DNA of 64,000 nt from Azonexus sp. (lineage in GTDB: Bacteria > Pseudomonadota > Gammaproteobacteria > Burkholderiales > Rhodocyclaceae): positions 62,001-126,000 of the forward strand of contig JAUYSK010000003.1 of assembly GCA_030696345.1 (NCBI GenBank). Direction: 5' to 3'. Position numbers and translations under genes: made by a program. Below, piece by piece: positions 18,258 through 27,006 of the stretch. The number at the start of each line of letters is the position of its first letter. Position 1 is the stretch's first letter. Below the pieces are notes generated by a model that saw only the letters and a list, made by a program, of their open reading frames with translations, did no database searches and had not been told where the DNA came from.

Positions 18258-18665
18258 TCAGGACCAGATGCGGGTAGCCCCGACCGTCAGCAGGCCGAGG
18301 TAAGTCGCCGTCAGCGAACCAGCAAAATGAACGGTCGCCAGGCCGATGGCCCAGGCTGGCTGGCCGGCCAGCAGACGTTCGACGACTTCGGCCGAAAAAG
18401 TGGAGAAAGTCGTCAGTCCACCGAGGAAGCCGGTGATGGCGAACAGTTTCCAGGCCAGCGGAAAATGGGCGTTAATGTGAAACAGCCCCACCGCCACGCC
18501 CACCAGATAACCACCGACCACATTGGCCGCCAGCGTACCGAGCGGCAAGGCAATGAATAACGGGTTGAGCGCCATCCCGAGCAGCCAGCGCACCCAGGCG
18601 CCCAAAGCGGCCCCGGCGCCAACGGCGACGAAATTCAGGGCGGAAAGGTTATGCAGGAAGGACAT
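18258..18665 (-). CDS. crcB: Fluoride exporter CrcB/FluC
   Basis: A 135-residue, four-helix dual-topology protein that exports fluoride as a dimer. It has the signatures GAALGAWVRWLLG, NVVGGYLVG (with the pore Asn) and GFLGGLTTFSTFS (with the central sodium-binding turn and the Phe box). No fluoride riboswitch is apparent in the 70 bases before its ATG. It diverges from glnS. Confidence 0.95.
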   Translation of the reverse strand: MSFLHNLSALNFVAVGAGAALGAWVRWLLGMALNPLFIALPLGTLAANVVGGYLVGVAVGLFHINAHFPLAWKLFAITGFLGGLTTFSTFSAEVVERLLAGQPAWAIGLATVHFAGSLTATYLGLLTVGATRIWS

Positions 18666-18735
18666 AAGGGTGAATTGTAGCGGCTTGACGGCCTCTGCCG
18701 GTTAAAATGGCGCCATTGAAATCCGAGGTTTTACC

Positions 18736-20538
18736 GTGAGCAGCCCCAACAAACCAGAAGCCGCCCCCGCCGCCAATTTCATCAGGAATATCGTCGAAGC
18801 CGACCTCGCCGCCGGCAAGCACGCCCAGCGCCATTGGGCCGGCCAGCCCGGCACCGCTGCCGACCACGCTGCGGCACCGCTTGATGCAGCAAAGCTCCGC
18901 ACCCGCTTCCCGCCGGAGCCGAACGGTTATCTGCACTTTGGCCATGCCAAATCCATCCTGCTCAACTTCGGCCTAGCCGAGCAATATGGCGGCCGCTGCC
19001 ACCTGCGTTTCGACGACACCAATCCGGAAAAGGAAGAGCAGGAATACGTCGATTCGATCATCGACGCCGTTAAATGGCTGGGCTGCTCCTGGGATAAGGG
19101 CAGCGAGAATAATCTCTATCAGGCCTCCAACTATTTCGACTGGATGGCCCAGTTCGCTGAATACCTGATTTCGGCCGGCCACGCCTACGTCGATAGTCAG
19201 TCGGCCGACGAAATGCGCGCCAATCGCGGCACACTGACCCAGCCTGGCAAGGATTCACCTTTCCGCGCCCGTTCGGTTGCCGAGAACACGGATCTCTTCA
19301 AGCGCATGCAGGCTGGCGAATTTGCCGACGGCACCCACATCCTGCGCGCCAAAATCGACATGAGCGCGCCCAACATCAACCTGCGCGACCCGGCCATCTA
19401 CCGCATCCGCCACGCCACCCACCACAATACCGGCGACAAATGGTGCGTCTATCCGATGTACACCTTCGCCCACCCGATCGAGGATGCGCTGGAATGCATC
19501 ACCCACTCGATCTGCACCCTGGAATTCGAAGACCAGCGCCCGTTCTACGACTGGCTGCTCGAACGTCTGGCCGAAGGCGGCCTGCTGCAACGGCCGCTGC
19601 CGCAGCAGATCGAGTTCTCGCGCCTCAACCTGACCTATGTCGTCCTGAGCAAGCGCAAACTGATCCAGCTCGTTGAAGAAAAGCACGTCGAAGGCTGGGA
19701 TGATCCGCGCATGCCGACGCTCGTCGGAGCCCGTCGGCGCGGCTATTCGGCCGAAGGTTTCCGCCTGTTCGCTGAGCGCATCGGCGTCTCCAAGCACGAC
19801 TCGCTGATTGATTACGTGCTGTTCGAAGATGCCATGCGCGAAGTCATGAACGAGTCCGACCAGCGCCGCATCGCCGTTCTCGACCCGATCAAGCTGATCA
19901 TCGACAACTATCCGGAAGGGCAAGTCGAGGAATGCTTCGCGCCGAATCACCCGCTGCACCCGGAACTCGGCCAGCGCGCCGTGCCCTTCAGCCGCGAACT
20001 GTGGATTGAAGGCGAAGACTTCATGGAAGTACCGAGCAAGGGCTACCGCCGCCTTTTCCCGGGCAACATGGCGCGCCTGCGTTACGGCTACGTGGTCGAA
20101 TGCACCGGCTGCGACAAAGATGAAAATGGCAGGATTACTGCGGTGCACTGCATTTATTTGCCCGAAACCAAGTCCGGCACACCGGGCGCTGACAGCGTCA
20201 AGGTCAAGGGCAATCTGCACTGGGTGTCCGCCGCCCAATCCTACGCCGCCGAAATCCATTTATTCGAGCGCCTTTTCAAGGTTCCCGCTCCCGGCAACCG
20301 CCGTGAAGGTGATGCGCCCGATCTCGAACGCAACTTCCTCGACGATCTCAACCCGGAATCAAAGCAGACGATCACCGCCCAGCTCGAACCCTGCCTGCGC
20401 GACGCCAAGCCTGAAGAGCGCTTCCAGTTCGAACGCCACGGCTATTTCGTCGCCGATCATGTCGATTCGAAGCCAGGAACACCCGTCTTCAATCGGGCGG
20501 TGACGCTCAAGGATTCATGGGGCAAAGCAGTCGCCTGA
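18736..20538 (+). CDS. glnS: Glutaminyl-tRNA synthetase
   Basis: Charges tRNA-Gln. The 600-residue class I enzyme has PPEPNGYLHFGHAKS (HIGH motif), a VLSKRKL loop (KMSKS equivalent), and a C-terminal anticodon-binding beta-barrel with the LERNFLDDLNPESK segment. It is a little longer than E. coli GlnS (554) because of an N-terminal extension and the C-terminal tail. The start is GTG with GAGG eight bases upstream. The nucleotidyltransferase-like gene begins eight bases after its stop. Confidence 0.96.
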   Translation: MSSPNKPEAAPAANFIRNIVEADLAAGKHAQRHWAGQPGTAADHAAAPLDAAKLRTRFPPEPNGYLHFGHAKSILLNFGLAEQYGGRCHLRFDDTNPEKEEQEYVDSIIDAVKWLGCSWDKGSENNLYQASNYFDWMAQFAEYLISAGHAYVDSQSADEMRANRGTLTQPGKDSPFRARSVAENTDLFKRMQAGEFADGTHILRAKIDMSAPNINLRDPAIYRIRHATHHNTGDKWCVYPMYTFAHPIEDALECITHSICTLEFEDQRPFYDWLLERLAEGGLLQRPLPQQIEFSRLNLTYVVLSKRKLIQLVEEKHVEGWDDPRMPTLVGARRRGYSAEGFRLFAERIGVSKHDSLIDYVLFEDAMREVMNESDQRRIAVLDPIKLIIDNYPEGQVEECFAPNHPLHPELGQRAVPFSRELWIEGEDFMEVPSKGYRRLFPGNMARLRYGYVVECTGCDKDENGRITAVHCIYLPETKSGTPGADSVKVKGNLHWVSAAQSYAAEIHLFERLFKVPAPGNRREGDAPDLERNFLDDLNPESKQTITAQLEPCLRDAKPEERFQFERHGYFVADHVDSKPGTPVFNRAVTLKDSWGKAVA

Positions 20539-20545
20539 ACCACCC

Positions 20546-21034
20546 ATGCTCTATCTCGACCTCTTTCAGGCCCTCCATGCCCATCAGGTTCGTTATCTGC
20601 TGGTGGGAGGGCTGGCCATGAACCTGCACGGTGTTCCACGGATGACCATGGATGTCGATCTGGTGCTGGCCATGGACGAGGCCAACCTCGACCATTTCAT
20701 CGATTGCGCAAAAAGCCTTGGGCTGGTACCTCTAGCTCCCGTTCCGCTGAGCGCACTCAAGGATCCGGCACAACGCAAAGACTGGTTCGAGCAGAAACAC
20801 ATGCTGGCTTTTGGACTACAAAACACCAACGCCCGCGTTCCGGTCATGGTCGACATCCTGATTGCTCCCCAGGTCGATATTCAGCAGGCGTTTGAGCGCT
20901 CGCTAAGCAGAGACCTGAATGGTCTCCCCATTGCGCTAGCCTGCATTGAAGACATGATCGCGCTGAAAACCAACACGGGCCGCGCCCAAGATGAAAGCGA
21001 CATCGAACACCTGGAGCGCATCCGTGAGCGCTGA
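20546..21034 (+). CDS. Nucleotidyltransferase-fold protein (MNT/AbiEii-like)
   Basis: A 162-residue protein with the minimal nucleotidyltransferase signature VGGLAMNLHGVPRMTMDVDL: the GG pair and the two-Asp DVDL metal site. A C-terminal helix CIEDMIALKTNTGRAQDESDIEHL is shared with stand-alone nucleotidyltransferases of the DUF6036/AbiEii type, many of which are toxin or antitoxin components. A small gene overlaps its 3' end by 11 bases, giving a two-gene module. It may be co-transcribed with glnS. Function not shown. Confidence 0.7.
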   Translation: MLYLDLFQALHAHQVRYLLVGGLAMNLHGVPRMTMDVDLVLAMDEANLDHFIDCAKSLGLVPLAPVPLSALKDPAQRKDWFEQKHMLAFGLQNTNARVPVMVDILIAPQVDIQQAFERSLSRDLNGLPIALACIEDMIALKTNTGRAQDESDIEHLERIRER

Positions 21035-21224
21035 GCGCCGCCCGCAAAAAGCCGGCTTTCGCTATTTCGTCAGCGATGAGCAATTGGCCGCTTTTGGTCG
21101 ACTGACGCTACTGCAACGCCTCGAATGGGTCGAAGCCGCCCGCGAGTTCACCTGGCTCGCCCAGACGCCCGAAACCCATGCCCGCCATGAGCGCTTGCGC
21201 CAGGGCAAATTCATCGATCAATGA
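21024..21224 (+). CDS. Small partner protein of the nucleotidyltransferase-like gene
   Basis: A 66-residue protein read from GTG at 21024, inside the end of the preceding gene, with GGAG about eight bases upstream. It reads FRYFVSDEQLAAFGRLTLLQ followed by RLEWVEAAREF, a short helical protein often seen next to this kind of nucleotidyltransferase. It ends by overlapping the methyltransferase ATG by four bases (ATGA). The pairing resembles a toxin-antitoxin arrangement, but neither gene's activity is known here. Confidence 0.6.
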   Translation: MSAERRPQKAGFRYFVSDEQLAAFGRLTLLQRLEWVEAAREFTWLAQTPETHARHERLRQGKFIDQ

Positions 21225-22402
21225 CGCGCAACATCGAACAACTCGGCCAGGTCTTCACGCCACCCACAGTGGTGGATTTCATGCTCGACCTGTGCACGAA
21301 CAAGGGACGAGCCCTTGAGCCATCGGCCGGTGATGGCGCCTTTTTCAGCGCGCTGAAAGCCCGTCATGACGATTGCGTCGGCATCGAGATTGATCGCCGC
21401 GTCGCGCCCGAAGGCGCTTTGGTTCAGGATTTTTTCGACTACCCGCTGAGCGAGCAGTTCGACAGCATCATCGGCAACCCGCCCTATGTCCGTTTTCAGG
21501 ATGTTGCGGTGGACACCAAAAAACGCCTTAAATCCGACCTCTTCGACGCCCGCAGCAACCTCTTCCTGTTCTTCATCGAGAAGTGCATCCGTCACCTGAA
21601 GCCGGGCGGCGAACTGGTTTTCATCGTGCCGCGCGAGTTCATCAAGTTGACTGCCGCCAGGAAGCTCAATGCCTGGCTATATGAGCAGGGCAGCATCACG
21701 CATTTCTACGAAACCGGCGACACGCGGGTTTTTGGCGAGCACACGCCAAACTGCGCCATTTTCCGTTTCGAGAAAGGCCGCACCGACTGCCAGATGGCCG
21801 ATGGCCGGCGTTTTGTCGAAGTCGATGGCCAGCTGATGTTCCTGCGTGACGATTACGGCGTGCGCTTTTCCGACGTTTTCATGGTCAAGGTGGGCGCCGT
21901 CTCCGGGGCCGATCACATCTACACGCATCCCAAGGGCAACATGGAGTTCGTCTGCTCGAAGACCGTGGAAACCGGCGAAACGCGCCGCATGCTCTACGGC
22001 ATCAAGCACCCGCACCTCGACAAGCACAAGGAAGAACTGCTCGCCCGCCGCGTCAAGACTTTCGATGAAAGCAACTGGTGGCAGTGGGGCCGGGCCTTCC
22101 CGATCAACCTGCATCCGCGCATCTACGTCAATGGCAGGACGCGCAAGCCGGAGCCGTTTTTCCTGCACGACTGCAACAGCTTCGACGGTGCCGTGCTCGC
22201 ACTGTTCACCAAAAACCAGCGCATGCCGCGCCGCGAACTGATCGAATGCACGATGATGTTGAACAAGGAAGTCGACTGGCAGCAACTCGGCTTTGTCTGC
22301 GACGGTCGCTTTCTGCTGACTCAGCGTAGCCTGCAGACCTGCCTGCTGCCGGATAAGTTTTCCCGTTTCCTACCGTCTGACAAGCACAAGGACGCCGTAT
22401 GA
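21221..22402 (+). CDS. Orphan N6-adenine DNA methyltransferase (Eco57I/TaqI-like)
   Basis: A 393-residue gamma-class amino-methyltransferase: region before motif [16 protein letters not shown], motif [11 protein letters not shown] (about 29-38), motif IV NPPYVRF (about 86-92) and a C-terminal target-recognition half. These indicate SAM-dependent methylation of adenine in DNA. No restriction endonuclease gene is nearby, so it appears solitary. The ATG overlaps the previous small gene and its own TGA overlaps pyrF (ATGA on both sides), so it is translated in one coupled run with a housekeeping gene. Confidence 0.8.
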   Translation: MTRNIEQLGQVFTPPTVVDFMLDLCTNKGRALEPSAGDGAFFSALKARHDDCVGIEIDRRVAPEGALVQDFFDYPLSEQFDSIIGNPPYVRFQDVAVDTKKRLKSDLFDARSNLFLFFIEKCIRHLKPGGELVFIVPREFIKLTAARKLNAWLYEQGSITHFYETGDTRVFGEHTPNCAIFRFEKGRTDCQMADGRRFVEVDGQLMFLRDDYGVRFSDVFMVKVGAVSGADHIYTHPKGNMEFVCSKTVETGETRRMLYGIKHPHLDKHKEELLARRVKTFDESNWWQWGRAFPINLHPRIYVNGRTRKPEPFFLHDCNSFDGAVLALFTKNQRMPRRELIECTMMLNKEVDWQQLGFVCDGRFLLTQRSLQTCLLPDKFSRFLPSDKHKDAV

Positions 22403-23211
22403 CCTTTACCAGAATGCTCGCCAACGCCACGCAGAAGAACAATTCCCTGCTCTGTGTCGGCCTCGACCCTGATCCCGCCAAGTTCCCCGAACATCTCAGA
22501 GGCCGCGACGATGCCATCTTCGGCTTCTGTGCCGATATCGTCGACGCCACCGCCGATCTGGTCTGCGCCTTCAAACCGCAGATTGCCTACTTTGCCGCCC
22601 ACCGCGCCGAAGAACAGCTTGAAGCACTGATTGCCCACATCCACAGCAATCACCCGGGCATTCCAGTCATTCTCGATGCCAAGCGCGGCGACATCGGCTC
22701 TACCGCCGAGCAATACGCCATCGAAGCTTTCGAGCGCTACAAGGCTGACGCCGTCACGGTCAACCCGTATATGGGCCGCGATTCGGTCGATCCCTATCTG
22801 GCTTACCCGGAGAAGGGGGTCATCCTGCTCTGCCGGACTTCCAACCTGGGCGGCAGCGACCTGCAATTTCTCGATGTCGGCGGGGAAAAACTCTACGAAC
22901 GCGTTGCCCGTCTGGTCGCCACCGAATGGAACCGCAATGGCCAGTGCGCCTTGGTCGTCGGCGCCACCTTCCCGGCTGAAATCGCCCGCGTCCGCGAGAT
23001 CGTCGGCGACATTCCGTTACTCGTTCCCGGCATCGGCGCGCAGGGCGGCGACATTGAAGCCACTGTCCGGGCCGGCCGCACAGCCAACGGTGGCGGACTG
23101 ATGATCAACTCCTCGCGGGCCATTCTTTTCGCCGGCAAGGACGAACACTTTGCTGCCAGCGCCCGCAAAGTCGCGCAGGAAACCCGCGACGCCATCAATC
23201 AGTACCGTTAA
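22399..23211 (+). CDS. pyrF: Orotidine 5'-phosphate decarboxylase (left-part copy)
   Basis: Last step of UMP synthesis. The 270-residue enzyme is of the long PyrF type: [33 protein letters not shown], the active-site [16 protein letters not shown], and [10 protein letters not shown] near the phosphate site. It overlaps the methyltransferase stop by four bases. A second, clearly different pyrF lies at 52892-53731. Confidence 0.95.
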   Translation: MTFTRMLANATQKNNSLLCVGLDPDPAKFPEHLRGRDDAIFGFCADIVDATADLVCAFKPQIAYFAAHRAEEQLEALIAHIHSNHPGIPVILDAKRGDIGSTAEQYAIEAFERYKADAVTVNPYMGRDSVDPYLAYPEKGVILLCRTSNLGGSDLQFLDVGGEKLYERVARLVATEWNRNGQCALVVGATFPAEIARVREIVGDIPLLVPGIGAQGGDIEATVRAGRTANGGGLMINSSRAILFAGKDEHFAASARKVAQETRDAINQYR

Positions 23212-23222
23212 GGAATACCAGC

Positions 23223-24101
23223 ATGCGCATGGACGACCAACGCGAAAGCGACAACCTCGAAGACCGCCGCGGCAGTGGGGGTGGCGGCGGCTTGCGCCTC
23301 GGCGGTGGTCGCATGGGCCTGGGCACCATCGCCATCGCGCTGGTCGCCAGCTATTTTCTCGGCATCAACCCGATGACCGTGCTCAACATGCTGAGCGGTG
23401 GCGGCATGCCGGCCATCGAGCAAAGCGCCCCGCCCCCGGCCCACCGACCGCCGGCTGAAGACCAGATGGCCAGGTTTGTTTCCAAGGTTCTGGCCTCGAC
23501 CGAAGACACCTGGAACGAAATTTTCCAAGCCAATGGCCGCCAATATCAGGAGCCCAAGCTGGTGCTATTCACCGGCACCACGCCGACCGCCTGCGGCACC
23601 GGCCAGTCGGCCATGGGCCCGTTCTACTGCCCGGGCGACCAGAAGGTTTACATCGATCTCTCCTTCTATCGCGACCTCAAGGATCGCTTCAAGGCCCCCG
23701 GCGAATTCGCCCAGGCCTATGTCATCGCCCACGAAGTCGGGCACCATGTGCAGAACCTGCTCGGCATTGCCGAAAAGGTGCACACCACCCAGCAACGCGT
23801 CGGCAAGGTCGAAGCCAATGCCCTGTCCGTTCGCATGGAACTGCAGGCCGATTGCCTGGCCGGCGTCTGGGGCAAGCGTACCGACACGATGAAAAGCGTC
23901 CTCGAACCGGGCGACCTCGAAGCCGCGCTGACCGCTGCTTCCGCCATCGGCGACGACCGCCTGCAGCAGCAAACGCAAGGCCGCATCGTGCCTGAAAGTT
24001 TCACCCACGGCAGTTCGGCGCAGCGCGTCAAATGGTTCAAAAAAGGCTTTGAAACCGGCGACATGAACCAGTGCAACACCTTCAAGGCAGCCCAGCTTTG
24101 A
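23223..24101 (+). CDS. ypfJ: Neutral zinc metallopeptidase, YpfJ family
   Basis: A 292-residue membrane-anchored peptidase. A Gly/Arg-rich cytoplasmic start (RRGSGGGGGLRLGGGR) precedes one membrane helix (MGLGTIAIALVASYFLG); the periplasmic domain has the HExxH zinc site in VIAHEVGHHVQNLLG and the family ADCLAGVWG segment carrying further ligands. Physiological substrate unknown. It follows pyrF by 11 bases and overlaps the next frame. Confidence 0.9.
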   Translation: MRMDDQRESDNLEDRRGSGGGGGLRLGGGRMGLGTIAIALVASYFLGINPMTVLNMLSGGGMPAIEQSAPPPAHRPPAEDQMARFVSKVLASTEDTWNEIFQANGRQYQEPKLVLFTGTTPTACGTGQSAMGPFYCPGDQKVYIDLSFYRDLKDRFKAPGEFAQAYVIAHEVGHHVQNLLGIAEKVHTTQQRVGKVEANALSVRMELQADCLAGVWGKRTDTMKSVLEPGDLEAALTAASAIGDDRLQQQTQGRIVPESFTHGSSAQRVKWFKKGFETGDMNQCNTFKAAQL

Positions 24102-24640
24102 GCCCGGAGGCCGAGCCCGCAGCAGAAACAAAACGCCCACGCTGGCGACGCTGGGGACTTGAAGCCCTCATTTTCATCGCCGCCTTCACGGCCTTCCAGC
24201 TCTGGCAGGCCCGCAATACGCCACATGGCCCGGCACCGACTTTCGCCGGCCAGTTGCTTGACGGCCAGCCTTTCGAACTGAATACCTGGCGCGAACACCA
24301 TCCGGGAAAAGCCACCCTCCTTTATTTCTGGGCGGAATGGTGCCCGGTCTGCAAAACCACGGCGGGTAACGTCAGCGCCATTGCCGAGGATTGGCCGGTG
24401 ACCAGCATCGCCATCCAGTCCGGCCCAGCGGCAACGATCAGCAAAGTGATGCACGAACGCAATTACCGCTGGTCGACACTGCCGGATGAAACCGCAGAAA
24501 TCCTCAAACTGTATGGCCTGCCCGGCACGCCGGCTTTCATCGTGATCAACCCAGCCGGCAATATTGCTTTCGTCTCCATCGGCTACACCAGTGAAATCGG
24601 CCTCCGCCTGCGCTTGTGGTGGGCCGGCCAGCAATCATGA
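24098..24640 (+). CDS. Membrane-anchored thioredoxin-fold protein (TlpA/DsbE-like)
   Basis: A 180-residue protein with one N-terminal membrane helix (LEALIFIAAFTAFQLW) and a periplasmic thioredoxin fold with the redox motif WCPVC and the cis-Pro loop GTPAFIV. The catalytic CxxC with Pro suits a protein-disulfide reductase/oxidoreductase of the TlpA/ScsD kind. No ATG fits; the TTG at 24098 overlaps the peptidase stop (TTGA), while a GTG at 24071 in frame is an alternative. Its own stop overlaps the M23 gene start. Confidence 0.82.
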   Translation: MSPEAEPAAETKRPRWRRWGLEALIFIAAFTAFQLWQARNTPHGPAPTFAGQLLDGQPFELNTWREHHPGKATLLYFWAEWCPVCKTTAGNVSAIAEDWPVTSIAIQSGPAATISKVMHERNYRWSTLPDETAEILKLYGLPGTPAFIVINPAGNIAFVSIGYTSEIGLRLRLWWAGQQS

Positions 24641-25449
24641 TCAAACCCCTTGTTTTACTGCTGGCGATGTTTCTTGCCAACACTGCCTTCGCCCTGCCCC
24701 GGCACTCGCCCGTTCCCGGCGGTATTGCCATCGTCGATCTTGGTCCGACCACCCAGCCAGCGCCTACTGCCCGCTGGGGCGAACAGCCGCTTGCCGTGGT
24801 TCGTGAAAATGGTCGCTGGTTCGCGCTGCTCGGCATCCCGCTCGACACCCTGCCAGGCGAAATGGAAATTGCCGTTTTAAGCGGGTCCACCGCAGCAGTC
24901 AAAAAAATCAGCGTCGGCATCAAGAATTACCCGGAACAGCGCCTGACCATCAAGGACAAGCGCAAGGTCGAACCCAACCCGGATGATCTGGCCCGTATCG
25001 AGCGGGAAAAAGAAACCACCGAAGCCATCAAGCGCCGTTTCTCGGCCACTGCCCCGCTGACCGATTTCCACCTACCCGCCAACGGGCCGCTGTCGTCGCG
25101 CTTTGGCCTGCGCCGCATATTCAACGGCCTGCCGCGCAACCCGCACGCCGGGCTCGATGTTGCCGTCGGCACCGGCACACCGGTCAAGGCGCCAGCCGAT
25201 GGCACCATCGCCAATACCGGCGATTATTTCTTCAATGGCAATACAGTTTTCATCGACCACGGTCAGGGGCTGATCACCGCCTACATGCATCTCTCACGTA
25301 TCAATGTGCGGGCCGGGCAAGCTGTCAGACAAGGCGAGCCCATCGGCGCCGTCGGTTCCACCGGCCGCGCCACCGGTCCACACCTGCACTGGGCCGTGAT
25401 CCTCAACAACACGCCGGTAGATCCCGAACTATTCCTCGCCCGACCGTAG
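24637..25449 (+). CDS. M23 (LytM-type) peptidoglycan endopeptidase
   Basis: A 270-residue exported cell-wall hydrolase or activator. It has a signal peptide (MIKPLVLLLAMFLANTAFA), a beta-rich N-terminal domain, and a C-terminal M23 domain with zinc ligands in HAGLDVAVG and the HLHW motif near 247-250, all intact, so it is probably an active enzyme rather than an EnvC-type activator. ATGA overlap with the thioredoxin-like gene; terminator directly downstream. Together with the two preceding genes it forms an envelope-protein run. Confidence 0.92.
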   Translation: MIKPLVLLLAMFLANTAFALPRHSPVPGGIAIVDLGPTTQPAPTARWGEQPLAVVRENGRWFALLGIPLDTLPGEMEIAVLSGSTAAVKKISVGIKNYPEQRLTIKDKRKVEPNPDDLARIEREKETTEAIKRRFSATAPLTDFHLPANGPLSSRFGLRRIFNGLPRNPHAGLDVAVGTGTPVKAPADGTIANTGDYFFNGNTVFIDHGQGLITAYMHLSRINVRAGQAVRQGEPIGAVGSTGRATGPHLHWAVILNNTPVDPELFLARP

Positions 25450-25456
25450 ATGTAAT

Positions 25457-25478
25457 AAAGGCAGCCGAAGCTGCCTTT
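25457..25478. terminator. Hairpin terminator after the M23 gene
   Basis: AAAGGCAGC and GCTGCCTTT form a 9-bp perfect stem around CGAA. It lies between the M23 gene and the convergent 41-residue gene and could serve both. Confidence 0.75.
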
Positions 25479-25497
25479 GCATGCACGCGAAGCAAGC

Positions 25498-25623
25498 TCA
25501 CACCTTCGGCTTCGCCGGTGTGCTCATCTGTTTTTCATCTTTAGCCTTGTCACCGCAGGCAATCGCAGAAACGCTGCCGACGGCGAACAGGGCGGCTACC
25601 AGAACGGATACGAATTTTTTCAT
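25498..25623 (-). CDS. 41-residue exported small protein
   Basis: Encodes a peptide starting MKKFVSVLVAALFAVGSVSA, a clear signal sequence, followed by IACGDKAKDEKQ and a Pro/Lys tail (STPAKPKV). The ribosome site AAGGAG lies six bases before the ATG. An AIAC box makes it either a small lipoprotein or a secreted peptide of about 20 residues. Charge-rich mini-proteins of this design are known in Rhodocyclales but uncharacterised. It ends near the hairpin at 25457-25478. Confidence 0.7.
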   Translation of the reverse strand: MKKFVSVLVAALFAVGSVSAIACGDKAKDEKQMSTPAKPKV

Positions 25624-25689
25624 CGGCATCTCCTTGGCTAAACGACAGTCGTATGAGCAAATTTACGGCGCTTGGTTCAATATTGCCGA

Positions 25690-26016
25690 GTGAAAGAAGA
25701 AATAATCCATCTCCATCGCGATGCGCCGGCCAAACCTGCCGAGGGACAAGCCTGCAATGGCTGCGGCGTCTGTTGTGCGCTGGAAACCTGCCCGGCCGCC
25801 CGCCTGCGCTTTCTGCAGCGCCACGGCCCATGTCCGGCACTGGAATGGTCGGCGCCTGAGTCTCGTTACCAGTGCGGCCTGCTCATGCGGCCTGGCCAAT
25901 ATCTGAACTGGCTGCCGAGCGCCGGCGAACACCTGGCCAGCCGAGTATTCGCCCGCTGGATCGCTGCCGGGAAAGGTTGCGACTGCTCGGCCCAAGCCTC
26001 GCCAGAACAGGGTTGA
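25690..26016 (+). CDS. Cysteine-cluster protein, YkgJ-like
   Basis: About 108 residues from GTG at 25690 (TTG at 25672 also in frame). It has CNGCGVCC near residues 23-30 plus further cysteines (ETCPAA, GPCP, YQCGLL, GKGCDC), a pattern of small YkgJ-type metal-binding (zinc or iron chelating) proteins. No ribosome site is obvious. Function unknown. Confidence 0.65.
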   Translation: MKEEIIHLHRDAPAKPAEGQACNGCGVCCALETCPAARLRFLQRHGPCPALEWSAPESRYQCGLLMRPGQYLNWLPSAGEHLASRVFARWIAAGKGCDCSAQASPEQG

Positions 26017-26022
26017 GCCCGT

Positions 26023-26205
26023 TCAGCCGATCAGGCCATGGCCTGCCTTCCGCACGGCGATGCCCTGACAGGCGCCGAGCGCCCCTCTCGCGTTTAACAA
26101 GCGCATCAGCGAAAGCATCACAACCATGACCGGCAGCAAGACAAAAAGTGCCAGCTCCACGGCAGAGCGTCCGGACTTCAGGAAGATATCGATGAGAATT
26201 TCCAT
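26023..26205 (-). pseudogene. Truncated N-terminus of a nucleoside-recognition (Gate)-domain membrane protein
   Basis: The 60-residue frame starts MEILIDIFLKSGRSAVELAL and continues through a membrane helix to LSLMRLLNARGAL, then leaves the expected sequence (GACQGIAVRKAGHGLIG) and stops. The first 42 residues look like the start of a much longer permease-like protein with Gate domains; the rest is missing. I read it as a decayed fragment; a genuine mini-membrane protein cannot be excluded. Confidence 0.45.
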
Positions 26206-26487
26206 GGCGTCGCCATATTCATTGCGATTGAAGACGTAGACCATGAGTATGTTTTCCACGCACGTTACGGATAATCATGGACTGCCACGCGAATGAGTAG
26301 TCATTTGCACTGCTGCTCGACTAAGAAAACAACCAGAAAGTCTATGTTCGGTTGCGCACATACGGCATTTATAAAGTTTGGCACTGTGGCCGCTTAAAGC
26401 GAAAAGCTCAGAGACTCAAAAAGCCACCATGCAAGTCACAACGATGAAGGTTTTGGCTGTCAAAGATAAGCCAAGGTGAGGAAGTGG

Positions 26488-27006
26488 ATGCTTTCTCGAA
26501 TAGCTGCCGTTACGAGAATCCTATTATTCGGATGTGGCATGGGTTGCCTCACTGCGATTGCTGCTGAGACGCCTCCCGAAGCACCTACAATCCTGGACGC
26601 TCATCAATATTTCGCGTCTGTAGTTTCCAACAACGGTGTTGCAGCGCTTTATACGGTGAGCAGGAACAGAGATGTTCTTGGATACGCAAATTTCCCCCTG
26701 CGCAGCTACGAAGGCGTTACATGCAATTCAGAAATCACCCTGACAAATGGGGTGAAAATTCAATTCAACTGGGCACTTGTGAACGAGGCACTAGCCAGTG
26801 ACGGCCAAATTGGCATGTGGCGACGACCCAATGTTGTCTATGAATACTTTCACATGCTGACGATTGAAGGTGGCGTTGTTGCTCTACCGTCCAACATCAT
26901 TCCCAAGCTGATCCTCGCTATTAATAATGAAATTTCCAGGAACAGATTGTCGAAAGCCATTGACCTATTGTCTTCCGCTTGCCGGGGAAAATCCAAATTC
27001 GATTAG
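26488..27006 (+). CDS. Unknown exported protein
   Basis: A 172-residue protein from ATG at 26488 behind GAGGAAGTGG (an upstream in-frame GTG at 26476 is weaker). A hydrophobic N-terminus (ILLFGCGMGCLTAIAA) followed by ETPPEAP looks like a signal peptide. The mature part has two cysteines (VTCNSE, SSACRG) and no recognised motif. Base composition is noticeably A+T-richer than flanking genes, and the stretch has no operon partners, which suggests acquired DNA. Confidence 0.6.
   Translation: MLSRIAAVTRILLFGCGMGCLTAIAAETPPEAPTILDAHQYFASVVSNNGVAALYTVSRNRDVLGYANFPLRSYEGVTCNSEITLTNGVKIQFNWALVNEALASDGQIGMWRRPNVVYEYFHMLTIEGGVVALPSNIIPKLILAINNEISRNRLSKAIDLLSSACRGKSKFD

Noticed and set aside
18685-18708. 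Sigma-70 promoter for glnS (TTGACG ... TAAAAT)
   Set aside because: Spacer is only 12 bases, too short for a functional pair.
18666-18735. Fluoride riboswitch before crcB
   Set aside because: The leader is only about 70 bases shared with the glnS promoter and lacks the conserved riboswitch core.
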